From: an uncultured Cellvibrio sp.
Lineage (GTDB): Bacteria > Pseudomonadota > Gammaproteobacteria > Pseudomonadales > Cellvibrionaceae
Assembly: GCA_946481735.1 (NCBI GenBank)
Contig: CAMLOU010000152.1
Coordinates: 1-9,866 of the forward strand
Length of the DNA: 9,866 nt
Reading direction: 5' to 3'
This document shows positions 1 to 6,260 of the stretch, in pieces. The notes under the pieces were generated by a model. That model was not told the DNA's origin, ran no database searches, and saw only the letters and a list, made by a program, of their open reading frames with translations. Each line of letters opens with the position of its first letter. Position 1 is the first letter of the stretch. A program made the translations under genes and the position numbers.

Positions 1-171
1 CAAGCCCAACAAATGGGGAGTCGCATGCAGAAGAATGCAGAGGCAGCGTTGACAGAAAGGCTGGAAGAAATTCTGGCGACAACGCAGTTTTGTGAATATG
101 GCTACTTCGTCATCGAAAAACGCGTCCAACACATGGGTGGATATATCTTCGGTGAATGTAAAGCCGAATAA
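1..171 (+). CDS. 3' end of an unrecognised protein gene (5' end outside window)
   Basis: Frame 1 is open from the first base to a TAA at 169-171 and gives 56 C-terminal residues. The piece is mixed and soluble-looking: a charged, probably helical stretch (ALTERLEEILATTQ, about fragment residues 16-29) is followed by an aromatic-rich tail (FCEYGYFVIEK) with two cysteines, at fragment residues 31 and 53. No membrane segment or known catalytic motif is visible and I do not recognise the family. It converges on the GH45 gene, with a strong stem-loop at 199-228 between the two stop codons. The uninterrupted frame, the absence of a competing frame and a sensible stop before the hairpin support a real gene. 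Its function cannot be stated. Confidence 0.6.
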   Translation, partial: QAQQMGSRMQKNAEAALTERLEEILATTQFCEYGYFVIEKRVQHMGGYIFGECKAE

Positions 172-198
172 TGGCGAAGATGTTTTTAACAATGAGGT

Positions 199-228
199 GC
201 TGTGCTCCGAACATTACCGGAGCACAGC
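199..228. terminator. Stem-loop between convergent genes, probable shared 3' end
   Basis: Perfect 11-bp inverted repeat: GCTGTGCTCCG at 199-209 pairs with CGGAGCACAGC at 218-228 across an 8-nt loop. It lies between the stop of the partial + strand gene (171) and the stop of the GH45 gene (247), where a bidirectional terminator is expected. Neither side carries a good U-tract immediately after the stem, so intrinsic termination may be weak and the hairpin may mainly protect transcript 3' ends. Confidence 0.55.
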
Positions 229-246
229 GAAGGATTTCAAAACAGA

Positions 247-1749
247 TTAATTACAACTGTTACTGATACCACCCAGGTTACTGCGATTCATACCCGACGC
301 ATTCATCAATTCCGCCGGGCAGGAGACTTCACGATAGCGCAGGGAAGGGTTATCCGCCGCTTCAAACCAATCCGCATACCAGCGACAACCGGCTTGCAAT
401 TCCGTTAATCCGCGCGACCCAAATACACTGTCACAACGACTGGTCACGCAGGATTTATATTGCTCGCGCGTCGCGTTGTAACCCAACTCGCTTTTACACG
501 CGGAGAGGAAGCCACCATATTGTGCACCCAACTCCGAGTTGGAAACGCCCCACTGATTCGCGCAGCCATTAAATGCACCAACACCGCCGCCGGGAACCAT
601 GATGTCAAACTGGCCGCCGCCCACGTCGTAACCGACATTAATTGCCTGCACGATCATGGTTTTGCCCGCTAAGGCCGCCGAGCCTGGATCACCGGGCGCA
701 TTGTAAGACTGGCCGGTAAATTCCAGTTGATAACAACGCCCGCACACATCACCGCTGGACGTGGCCGCATAACCGTAAGACAGCGTGTTATTTACAGCAA
801 AAGGCGCGAGGCCATAACAGGTATGTGCGTTACCTCCTTCGCAACTGCTGGTCGCATCAAGGTCAGACAGTACCTGATTATTTGGGCCACAACTTTTCAT
901 TGGCTCCATTCCACTGGGCACATTGCCTGACCAGCCGCAATGCGGTTTACAGCAATCCCAAAAGCGTGTCGCATAGCCGCTGCATCCGCCGGTAATCGGC
1001 CCGATGCTGGAGCTTGCAGAACTGACACTGCTGGCAACACTGGATGATGAAGCTGGCTGCGACGAGGGCGAGCTGGACGCCGGGCTACTGGAGCCGCCCC
1101 CGACGATGCCGTAGGGCGCCGGTTGACTGCTACAGGTGTCGCGGCCAATACAACTGCGGTTCTGTTCCCAACCCCAGCCACTGGTTTGATTGGCGCACAA
1201 GGGATAGAGCGTGCCGTACCAATTACATTGCGAACCGCTTTGCGTCGGCGCACTGGAGCTGGATCGACTATTGATCGGCGTGCTGCTGGAGGAAACGGGC
1301 GGGGTACTCGAAGCCAGACTTGAAGATGCCGCCGAGCTGGATGCCGGACTGGCGGAAGACGTGGTACCACCGCCACTGCAAACGCTGCCCGTCACCGTCG
1401 GGCGTTCCGTTGCTCCACCATTTTTACTGACCTGAAAACCGAACTCCACACTTTGCCCGGGCTGAATGGTGCCATTCCAACCCATATCGCTGGCACTGTA
1501 GGGATTGCTGCCGCTCACCCGTGCATTCCAACTGTTGGTGACGCGATTGCTTTGATATTGCCAGCTGACTTGCCAGCCTTGAATGGCAGAGGTTCGCGTA
1601 TTGGTTACACGTATGGAGGCGGTATAGCCGTCATTCCATTCATTGGCAATGATGTATTCGCAGCTTGCCTGGGCGAAGCTGGCAGAGCTAACCAGCCAGG
1701 AGAATAACCCCAGGCTGACAGACGTGAGAAAAGACGTAGCCGAGCGCAT
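247..1749 (-). CDS. Secreted endo-beta-1,4-glucanase, CBM2-CBM10-GH45
   Basis: This 500-residue protein should hydrolyse internal beta-1,4 bonds of cellulose by the inverting GH45 mechanism outside the cell. A Sec signal peptide ends near Ala28 (SFAQA/S). CBM2 spans Cys30-Cys124 with surface tryptophans such as W38, W59, W74 and W91. A Ser-rich linker (about 129-172) precedes CBM10 (about 175-216; C175, C185, C200, C206; aromatic face W177, W192, W194). A second Ser linker (220-249) leads to the GH45 domain from Cys256. The GH45 signature TRFWDCCKPHCGW gives the catalytic base D265; by alignment with Humicola Cel45A (D10, D114, D121), D375 and the acid D382 are also present. An AGGAG at 1756-1760, 6 nt before ATG, fixes the start. 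The layout matches Cellvibrio japonicus endoglucanase B (Cel45A). The CBM2-CBM10 part is closely related to that of the neighbouring GH5 gene. Confidence 0.95.
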   Translation of the reverse strand: MRSATSFLTSVSLGLFSWLVSSASFAQASCEYIIANEWNDGYTASIRVTNTRTSAIQGWQVSWQYQSNRVTNSWNARVSGSNPYSASDMGWNGTIQPGQSVEFGFQVSKNGGATERPTVTGSVCSGGGTTSSASPASSSAASSSLASSTPPVSSSSTPINSRSSSSAPTQSGSQCNWYGTLYPLCANQTSGWGWEQNRSCIGRDTCSSQPAPYGIVGGGSSSPASSSPSSQPASSSSVASSVSSASSSIGPITGGCSGYATRFWDCCKPHCGWSGNVPSGMEPMKSCGPNNQVLSDLDATSSCEGGNAHTCYGLAPFAVNNTLSYGYAATSSGDVCGRCYQLEFTGQSYNAPGDPGSAALAGKTMIVQAINVGYDVGGGQFDIMVPGGGVGAFNGCANQWGVSNSELGAQYGGFLSACKSELGYNATREQYKSCVTSRCDSVFGSRGLTELQAGCRWYADWFEAADNPSLRYREVSCPAELMNASGMNRSNLGGISNSCN

Positions 1750-1755
1750 AGAAAA

Positions 1756-1760
1756 CTCCT
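1756..1760 (-). promoter_or_regulatory. Ribosome binding site of the GH45 gene
   Basis: AGGAG on the minus strand, 6 nt before the ATG at 1749. The upstream part of this site merges into a 7-bp inverted repeat (TTTCAAC/GTTGAAA, 1760-1774). Confidence 0.8.
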
Positions 1761-1797
1761 TTCAACCGTTGAAATTATGTTAGGTCGTCGTTGAAAT
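1760..1797. repeat. Inverted repeat plus direct repeat next to the GH45 RBS
   Basis: TTTCAAC (1760-1766) and GTTGAAA (1768-1774) form a 7-bp inverted repeat around one base. The octamer GTTGAAAT occurs at 1768-1775 and again at 1790-1797, so the copies are 22 bp apart, about two helical turns. The layout would suit a dimeric DNA-binding protein that covers the leader and RBS. The units are short and AT-rich, so chance is possible. Confidence 0.35.
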
Positions 1798-1867
1798 CTA
1801 TGCAGTGTGGATATTGCAGCGGCACATTGTGATGGAGCAGGGCGGCCACTTTCATAAAGACCGACCC

Positions 1868-1873
1868 ATTGTA
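1868..1873 (-). promoter_or_regulatory. Possible -10 box for the GH45 gene
   Basis: Minus-strand TACAAT (5 of 6 to the sigma-70 -10 consensus), with no good -35 box. The predicted start near 1861 would place the CRP-like site centred at 1920.5 at about -60, close to the -61.5 of class I CRP-activated promoters, which often lack a good -35. Weak evidence on its own. Confidence 0.3.
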
Positions 1874-1896
1874 AGGAAAGAAATTCCCAAACGAAA

Positions 1897-1947
1897 ACCG
1901 GCCACCAATCAGCGTGATGGGTATCACGCATTGCATCGGCGGCCGGT
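1897..1947 (-). promoter_or_regulatory. 51-nt RNA hairpin between the GH5 and GH45 genes, followed by a U-run
   Basis: Read on the minus strand, ACCGGCCGCCGAT (1947-1935) pairs with ATTGGTGGCCGGT (1909-1897) over 13 continuous pairs, two of them G-U. After a 5/2-nt internal loop, GCGTGAT (1929-1923) pairs perfectly with ATCACGC (1918-1912) around ACCC. The stem is followed by TTTTCGTTT. The two G-U pairs become A-C mismatches in + strand RNA, so the structure favours the minus transcript, the direction of GH5 towards GH45. It may be a second terminator for the GH5 gene, a processing element, or a structured leader of the GH45 transcript. The inner repeat is also a CRP-like DNA site (separate entry). 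Confidence 0.6.
1913..1928. promoter_or_regulatory. CRP/Vfr-like operator upstream of the GH45 gene
   Basis: CGTGA-TGGGTA-TCACG, an 8 of 10 match to the CRP/Vfr half-sites TGTGA-N6-TCACA, with the GTGA and TCAC cores perfect and the 6-bp spacing exact. It is part of a 7-bp perfect inverted repeat (1912-1918 and 1923-1929) and is centred about 171 bp before the GH45 start. It lies at the tip of the hairpin at 1897-1947, so the symmetry may instead reflect RNA structure. Confidence 0.4.
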
Positions 1948-1956
1948 ACGCTAAAA

Positions 1957-1977
1957 GCTCCCGCTAAACGCGGGAGC
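1957..1977 (-). terminator. Intrinsic terminator of the GH5 gene
   Basis: An 8-bp GC-rich stem (GCTCCCGC at 1957-1964, GCGGGAGC at 1970-1977) with a 5-nt loop. It begins 7 bp past the GH5 stop codon and, on the minus strand, is followed at once by TTTTAGCG. This is a standard factor-independent terminator. It argues that GH5 and GH45 are largely separate transcription units. Confidence 0.8.
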
Positions 1978-1983
1978 GGAGCA

Positions 1984-3756
1984 TTACTCTACTGCACTGA
2001 CAATCGCATCAACAATCGCAGGATACAGCTGATTGCCGTTGTTCCTGTCAAAGATCGCCATGCCTGCATTACCAGCGTAACCGTTATCCCAGTAAATCGG
2101 AACCAGGCCGTGATTCACCGCAGACTCGGTGATGTACTCATTCCAGTAGGTACGGTAAATCTCGTGATTGGCCACATTCGGGCGCGAGATCACACCGTAT
2201 TCACCCAGGATGACGCCGATGCCCTGATCAACAAAGTTAGTCTTCATACGCTGGAACTGTGCATCAACCCAGGATTCATTGGCCCAGGTTTCGGTGGCAT
2301 TAGGGTCAGTTGCAATAGCGCCCCACTGCGTGATGCTGCTGTTTTCGTTCAGCGTAAAGTTGTAAGGATCGTAGTAATGTACTTCCATCATCAAACGATT
2401 GGCCACGGTATCCACCGGGATCTCAGCAAAATTTACCGTGTGATCGATGTTGGTGTTGAAGCCTTGCACGACCAGATGACGCGTGGCATTACCACCGCCG
2501 GTTGCACGCACGGTATCGACAAAAGTTTGGTTAAAGCTGTTTTGTACCGTGTAATACTCCTCAGTCGGTGTACCGTAATCACCATCCACCATGACTTCGT
2601 TGGTACCAGCAAACAACAAGCGTTCATCGTAATCGCGGAAGCGCGTTGCGATTTGCTCCCACATAATCGATAAACGATTGTTGACGTAATTTTGCTGCGC
2701 ATAAGTCGGCTGCATCCAACCCTCGTCCCAGTGGATGTTCACAATGACATACATATCTGCATTCAGGCCGTAGTTAACGACCTCCTCAACGCGGTCCATC
2801 CAGCTGGTTTGGATAACAAAGTTGGCTGGATCGGAGAACTTGCTCCAGGCTACTGGCACCCGCAAAGTATCAAAACCGGCCGCTTTCACGGCGTTGATTA
2901 ATTGCTGGGTCACCATCGGATTACCCCAGGCCGTTTCGCCGCCGATCGCATCCAGGGAATTACCCAGGTTCCAACCCACACCCATCACCTGGGTCAATTC
3001 AACACTGGTCATGCCACCGGGATTGGTGACACTGGAAGCGCTGCTGGAGGAACCTGGAGCCGATGATGAACTGGAGCTGACCGGCGGTACGCTGGACGAT
3101 GAACTTGAACCCGGACATGCAGCGCCGCCCACAATGCCGAAGGGGGCAGGTTGGCTGGTACAGGTACTGCGTGAGATACAGCTCTGATTATTTTCCCAAC
3201 CCCAGCCGCTTTGCGTGGTATTGCAAAGTGGGTAGTTGGTGCCATACCAATTGCATTGCGAGCCGGTACTGGCGCAGCTGCTGGCAGAACTTGCAATGGA
3301 TGAACCCGGCACACTGGATGAGGAGCTCGCCGGTGGCGTTGATGAGCTACTTGAACTGGACGCCGAAGAAGCTGGACTGCCGCCACAGATACTGCCGGTC
3401 ACTGCTGGCGTTTCAGCGGCACCATTGGTATTTACCTGCATGCCGAAGGACACGGTTTGCCCCGGCTGAATGCTGCCATTCCAACTTAAATTGGTGGCCG
3501 AATAGGGATTGCTGCCGCTGACATTGGCATTCCAGCTGCTGGTAACACGATTGTTATTGTAGGACCAGCTGACGTTCCAGCCATTGATCGCAGTAGCACT
3601 GTTGTTGGTTATTTCGATGGCAGCCGTCGCGCCGCTACCCCAGCTGTTAGTTACTACATATTCACAGCTGGCCTGAGCCAAAGCTGACGAACTGGCCGCC
3701 AGCCCCGTACTGAGCAAGGCCGCGAGGCCAAGCGCTTTTAATCGTGAGATTTTCAT
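1984..3756 (-). CDS. Secreted endo-beta-1,4-glucanase, CBM2-CBM10-GH5
   Basis: A 590-residue secreted cellulase that should cleave internal beta-1,4-glucan bonds by the retaining GH5 mechanism. The signal peptide ends near Ala29 (ALAQA/S). CBM2 spans Cys31-Cys124. Linker 1 (about 125-160) is almost pure Ser/Pro/Ala. CBM10 occupies about 168-213 (C168, C178, C193, C199; W170, W185, W187), and linker 2 covers about 216-245. The GH5 domain starts near 250 with [21 protein letters not shown]. Expected active-site residues are visible: the acid/base E387 in FAGTNEV, the nucleophile E519 in VILGEYG, H342 in IHWDEGW, and H460/Y462 in EVHYYDPY. The entry motif resembles subfamily GH5_4, but FAGTNEV is not the usual form, so I leave the subfamily open. 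Cys161 and Cys214 flank the CBM10 and have no partner in the GH45 copy; they may form an extra disulfide. AGGAG at 3766-3770 supports the start. Confidence 0.95.
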   Translation of the reverse strand: MKISRLKALGLAALLSTGLAASSSALAQASCEYVVTNSWGSGATAAIEITNNSATAINGWNVSWSYNNNRVTSSWNANVSGSNPYSATNLSWNGSIQPGQTVSFGMQVNTNGAAETPAVTGSICGGSPASSASSSSSSSTPPASSSSSVPGSSIASSASSCASTGSQCNWYGTNYPLCNTTQSGWGWENNQSCISRSTCTSQPAPFGIVGGAACPGSSSSSSVPPVSSSSSSAPGSSSSASSVTNPGGMTSVELTQVMGVGWNLGNSLDAIGGETAWGNPMVTQQLINAVKAAGFDTLRVPVAWSKFSDPANFVIQTSWMDRVEEVVNYGLNADMYVIVNIHWDEGWMQPTYAQQNYVNNRLSIMWEQIATRFRDYDERLLFAGTNEVMVDGDYGTPTEEYYTVQNSFNQTFVDTVRATGGGNATRHLVVQGFNTNIDHTVNFAEIPVDTVANRLMMEVHYYDPYNFTLNENSSITQWGAIATDPNATETWANESWVDAQFQRMKTNFVDQGIGVILGEYGVISRPNVANHEIYRTYWNEYITESAVNHGLVPIYWDNGYAGNAGMAIFDRNNGNQLYPAIVDAIVSAVE

Positions 3757-3943
3757 CAGGTTGTTCTCCTATCGTTATTAAATTTTTAAGGACATCGGAA
3801 GCAGACGCTTCGCTTGAGATGAACCCGCAGCACGTCATTTAAAGGATGAACTGCAGCTAAAATAGTCTGCGGGACCATATAGTAACGACCCCAGAACAGC
3901 CGCGAGGGCAGGTGCGTTGGATCATGCGACTAAAGTTCAGGAA

Positions 3944-3959
3944 TGGGATGCAAATCACA
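3944..3959. promoter_or_regulatory. CRP/Vfr-like operator upstream of the GH5 gene
   Basis: TGGGA-TGCAAA-TCACA matches TGTGA-N6-TCACA at 9 of 10 half-site positions, and flanking bases (AA before, T after) also fit the extended CRP consensus. It is the best of the three such sites in the window. Its centre is about 195 bp before the GH5 start. It lies just downstream of the predicted GH5 transcription start, where binding would block rather than activate. For a plus-strand promoter with -10 TATAAA at 3978-3983 it would sit near -39, close to a class II activator position. Confidence 0.5.
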
Positions 3960-3971
3960 TACGGAATTATT

Positions 3972-4000
3972 TTTATATATAAAAGATGGGGCGATGCCAA
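3972..4000 (-). promoter_or_regulatory. Sigma-70 promoter for the GH5 gene
   Basis: On the minus strand, -35 TTGGCA (4000-3995, 5 of 6) is separated by exactly 17 bp from -10 TATAAA (3977-3972, 5 of 6). The predicted start is near 3965, giving a leader of about 210 nt before the ATG at 3756. A promoter closer to the gene cannot be excluded. Confidence 0.5.
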
Positions 4001-4231
4001 CGCGAGAATGTGAAATCGCTGGCAGCAGAGATAACAACAGCATTATTTAATGGCACGAAAAGGATAAAAAAATGTAGGCTTCGTTTGTTGGAGTTTTTAA
4101 TCACGGAATTTTTACTCGCTACAGCGCGGCTAAGTGTGTCAAACCGAACTGAAAAAAATTCTGCGATGCGCGAATTTATTTGCTGGCTTCCGAGAATTTT
4201 AAACCCTTGGAGATTTTATATAACGCGCGGT

Positions 4232-4235
4232 AGGA
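4232..4235 (+). promoter_or_regulatory. Ribosome binding site selecting ATG 4241
   Basis: AGGA, 5 nt before the ATG at 4241. It supports this start over the upstream in-frame ATGs at 3986 and 4166, neither of which has a comparable site. Confidence 0.6.
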
Positions 4236-4240
4236 ATTTT

Positions 4241-5167
4241 ATGTCACTTACCAGCATCGACAAAGACCCTTTTATTTTTCATTCACGTCTCGCTAAGTTT
4301 AATAACGGTCGCTTGGCAGTAGGTACGCCTTCGCCACTGTGGGAAGAAAATGAACGTAATGACTTCGCGTATCGTCTTCTTGAAGGAAAATATCTGGAAG
4401 CGTTGCGTGCATCGATAAAACCACTTACACGGAGAACAACAGGTGACGCAAATCAATTTGTCGCCTGGTTTGAATCCTTGGCGGAGTGGGGACCCGGGCA
4501 ACATCATCCGCTGTTTGATTGGTTAGCCAATACCGCAACAGCAGATCAATTGAAATGGTTTTTAACGCAGGAAGCGGCAGGCGAGGCGGGGTTTGATGAT
4601 CTGGTGGCGTACACCCAAGTGAAGCTGCCCGTGCAGGCAAAACTCGAATGCGCAAGAAATTATTGGGATGAAATGGGCCGTGGCAAACCGCGCGCAATGC
4701 ACGGTCCGCTGCTTGAGTATATGGTCCGGAACCTGGGTTTGCAGCCTTCCATTGATTCGACGGTGTGGGAATCCCTGGCGCTGGCAAATACCATGTTGGG
4801 GCTTGCGACTTCGCGTCGCTACGCGTATCACTCGCTCGGCGCGCTGGGCGTTATCGAATTAACCGCTCCGTTAAGAGCTGCACGTGTTGCTCAAGGTATG
4901 AAGCGCGTCGGCTTTTCGAGACGAGCGCGTGCCTATTTTGATTTGCACGCCGTACTGGATGTATGTCACTCGCAAGCCTGGAATAGAGAAATTATCCAAC
5001 CGCTGGTTGCAGAAAATCCCGATTGTGCGCAATTCATTGCTGAAGGCGCGTTGATGCGATTGCAGTGCGGCAAGCTGTGCTTTGATCGGTATAGCCGTGA
5101 ATTCGGGTTGAATGTTAGTGATATGGAGAATAACCGGCCGAGCGGGAAAAAGGTCGTCAATTGCTAA
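4241..5167 (+). CDS. Haem-oxygenase-like diiron oxidase/oxygenase (iron-containing redox enzyme family)
   Basis: A 308-residue cytoplasmic protein with no signal peptide. Its all-helical pattern and metal-ligand motifs fit the haem-oxygenase-like diiron oxidase family (UndA, SznF, BesC and relatives; Pfam Haem_oxygenas_2 type). Visible candidate ligands are E111/E115 in TQEAAGEAGFDDL, E144 in YWDEMGRG, H154 in RAMHGP, E206 in GVIELTAP, and the triad H236, D240, H243 in FDLHAVLDVCHSQAW. The full set suggests an active dinuclear iron enzyme using O2. Members oxidise amino acids or fatty acids (N-oxygenation, C-C cleavage, desaturation); the substrate here cannot be read from sequence. The last codons overlap the TTG start of the downstream methyltransferase gene by 7 bp, so the two are translationally coupled. 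It is transcribed against the flanking hydrolase genes. The start at 4241 was chosen for its RBS and because the homologous part begins there. Confidence 0.8.
   Translation: MSLTSIDKDPFIFHSRLAKFNNGRLAVGTPSPLWEENERNDFAYRLLEGKYLEALRASIKPLTRRTTGDANQFVAWFESLAEWGPGQHHPLFDWLANTATADQLKWFLTQEAAGEAGFDDLVAYTQVKLPVQAKLECARNYWDEMGRGKPRAMHGPLLEYMVRNLGLQPSIDSTVWESLALANTMLGLATSRRYAYHSLGALGVIELTAPLRAARVAQGMKRVGFSRRARAYFDLHAVLDVCHSQAWNREIIQPLVAENPDCAQFIAEGALMRLQCGKLCFDRYSREFGLNVSDMENNRPSGKKVVNC
5150..5163 (+). promoter_or_regulatory. RBS and TTG start of the methyltransferase gene
   Basis: An A-rich AAGG (5150-5153) stands 7 nt before TTG at 5161-5163, inside the end of the preceding gene, whose TAA is 5165-5167. 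No ATG or GTG with a better RBS is nearby. The 7-bp overlap suggests translational coupling. Confidence 0.6.
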
Positions 5168-6153
5168 CGCAGAGTGAATTGGAAATTACCCCTCCCCAAG
5201 ATGAAAGTCCGGCTTCATCATCGCAAAAATTACTGGTAGAGCTATTGCGAACCCTCGCAATGCAAGGCTATCGATTTACTACCGTAACGCCGGTCACCCA
5301 TCAGCGTTTTTTAACACAACATCAGGCGCCCGGCACCACGCTCTGGGACATCTTCGGCTGGAATTTGCCATTTGACATCAACGCACTGTCGCCGTTACTG
5401 CGCAGCCTGATGATAGAAGCGGACCTGCTACAGCCCTGTGGCGAATTTTTCAAAAGCAAAGTGCGAATATCTTCACTGGGAAATGATTTATTTTTACACT
5501 CTGCATTTCCAACTGCCCAATCTGACGCTGTATTTTTTGGCCCTGATACCTATCGTTTCGCGCGCTTCATTCGGCAAACGCTGCAACACTGCGTGGTCAG
5601 CTCCGCCGATCCAGTGAGAATCCTGGATATCGGTAGCGGGAGCGGGGCGGGTGGGGTGGTCGCCCTGCGCGCGTCGAGAAGTCCTGTTGATCTTACTTTG
5701 AATGACATTAACCCCCTGGCGATAACTTACGCACGGGCAAATGCTGCCGCCGCAACTGTCGAAACCCGCTTTGTGCACGGCGATGTCTTTACCACCGTTC
5801 ACGGCAACTTTGACCTCATCATATCGAACCCGCCTTACATAAAGGATGCTGCTGGCTGCGCTTACAAAGACGGTGGCGCTCAGCTCGGACTCCATTTAAG
5901 TATCCGTATCGTCCAATATGCGATTAGTCATTTGGCACCTGGAGGCCGATTGCTCCTATACACCGGCGTCGCCATGACAGGCCGCTCAGATCCATTGATG
6001 GCCGAATTGCGTCACTTGATCGCTGATGCAAACTGCCACTGGTCTTATGAAGAGATAGATCCAGATATCTTTAGCGAAGAACTTGAGCAGCCCGGGTATG
6101 GTGAGGCATATCGTATAGCCGCTGTGGGGCTGGTTGTGACGCGGCGGAAATAG
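5161..6153 (+). CDS. Class I SAM-dependent methyltransferase with NPPY motif
   Basis: A 330-residue cytoplasmic protein. The C-terminal half is a Rossmann-fold methyltransferase (MTS/HemK-like): motif I ILDIGSGSGAGG at 154-165 binds S-adenosylmethionine, D182 in LNDINPLA follows in motif II, and NPPY at 223-226 is the catalytic motif of enzymes that methylate planar nitrogen (glutamine amides, nucleobases) or similar groups. Residues 1-145 form a separate domain, with FFGPDTYRFARFI leading into the fold. It is not a clear PrmB or PrmC: the N-terminal domain differs, and it is coupled to an oxidase gene rather than prfA or aroC. The overlap with the diiron protein gene implies joint function, for example methylation of the molecule that the diiron enzyme oxidises. 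In streptozotocin synthesis an N-methyltransferase (SznE) acts before a diiron N-oxygenase (SznF), which is a useful analogy but not proof. It is followed by a convergent terminator. Confidence 0.8.
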   Translation: MLTQSELEITPPQDESPASSSQKLLVELLRTLAMQGYRFTTVTPVTHQRFLTQHQAPGTTLWDIFGWNLPFDINALSPLLRSLMIEADLLQPCGEFFKSKVRISSLGNDLFLHSAFPTAQSDAVFFGPDTYRFARFIRQTLQHCVVSSADPVRILDIGSGSGAGGVVALRASRSPVDLTLNDINPLAITYARANAAAATVETRFVHGDVFTTVHGNFDLIISNPPYIKDAAGCAYKDGGAQLGLHLSIRIVQYAISHLAPGGRLLLYTGVAMTGRSDPLMAELRHLIADANCHWSYEEIDPDIFSEELEQPGYGEAYRIAAVGLVVTRRK

Positions 6154-6201
6154 ATCCAGGGTGAGAAAGAAATTAGCGGAGACTCATCGGGAAAGAGCAA
6201 C

Positions 6202-6223
6202 CAAGGGAAATCCGTTTCCCTTG
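6202..6223. terminator. Bidirectional terminator between the methyltransferase and xylanase genes
   Basis: Perfect 9-bp stem (CAAGGGAAA at 6202-6210, TTTCCCTTG at 6215-6223) with a 4-nt loop, placed between the stops of two convergent genes (6153 and 6261). The T-rich stretches after it are short on both strands, so efficiency is uncertain. Confidence 0.6.
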
Positions 6224-6260
6224 ATCGTTTGCATATAACGCTTATTGATACTGCAAGTGC

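Larger units (their letters stand above)
3757..4240. other. Divergent regulatory region between the GH5 gene and the diiron/methyltransferase operon
   Basis: About 480 bp with no convincing gene. An in-frame ATG at 3986 would extend the diiron protein by 85 residues, but it has no Shine-Dalgarno sequence and the added residues look non-coding (basic, AT-rich, no family resemblance). The stretch holds the GH5 ribosome binding site, a strong minus-strand sigma-70 promoter (3972-4000), a CRP-like site (3944-3959), and an AT-rich core (TATATATAAA, about 3974-3983) that could serve promoters in both directions. Confidence 0.6.

Noticed and set aside
1020..1110. Low-complexity GC-rich repeats, also at about 3030-3110, 3290-3370, 7135-7180 and 7525-7615, considered as DNA repeat arrays
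   Set aside because: They encode the polyserine linkers of the secreted hydrolases and need no separate explanation.
897..1376. 159-codon frame rich in Arg/Pro/Ala on the minus strand inside the GH45 gene
   Set aside because: Shadow frame produced by the GC-rich serine-linker codons; no RBS and no domain.
1605..1931. 108-codon minus-strand frame covering the GH45 leader and the start of the gene
   Set aside because: Out of frame with the GH45 signal peptide, crosses the hairpin region, no RBS and no recognisable sequence.
2110..2673. 187-codon open frame on the + strand opposite the GH5 gene
   Set aside because: Lies entirely antisense to a clear catalytic domain; the protein has no recognisable features.
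3986..4240. 85-residue N-terminal extension of the diiron protein from ATG 3986
   Set aside because: No RBS at 3986, the extra residues resemble translated non-coding DNA, and the ATG at 4241 has AGGA 5 nt upstream where the family-like sequence begins.
1750..4240. Sigma-54 (-24/-12) promoters, considered because CbrB-type regulators could control cellulases
   Set aside because: No TGGCAC-N5-TTGCA-like match seen upstream of the three hydrolase genes.
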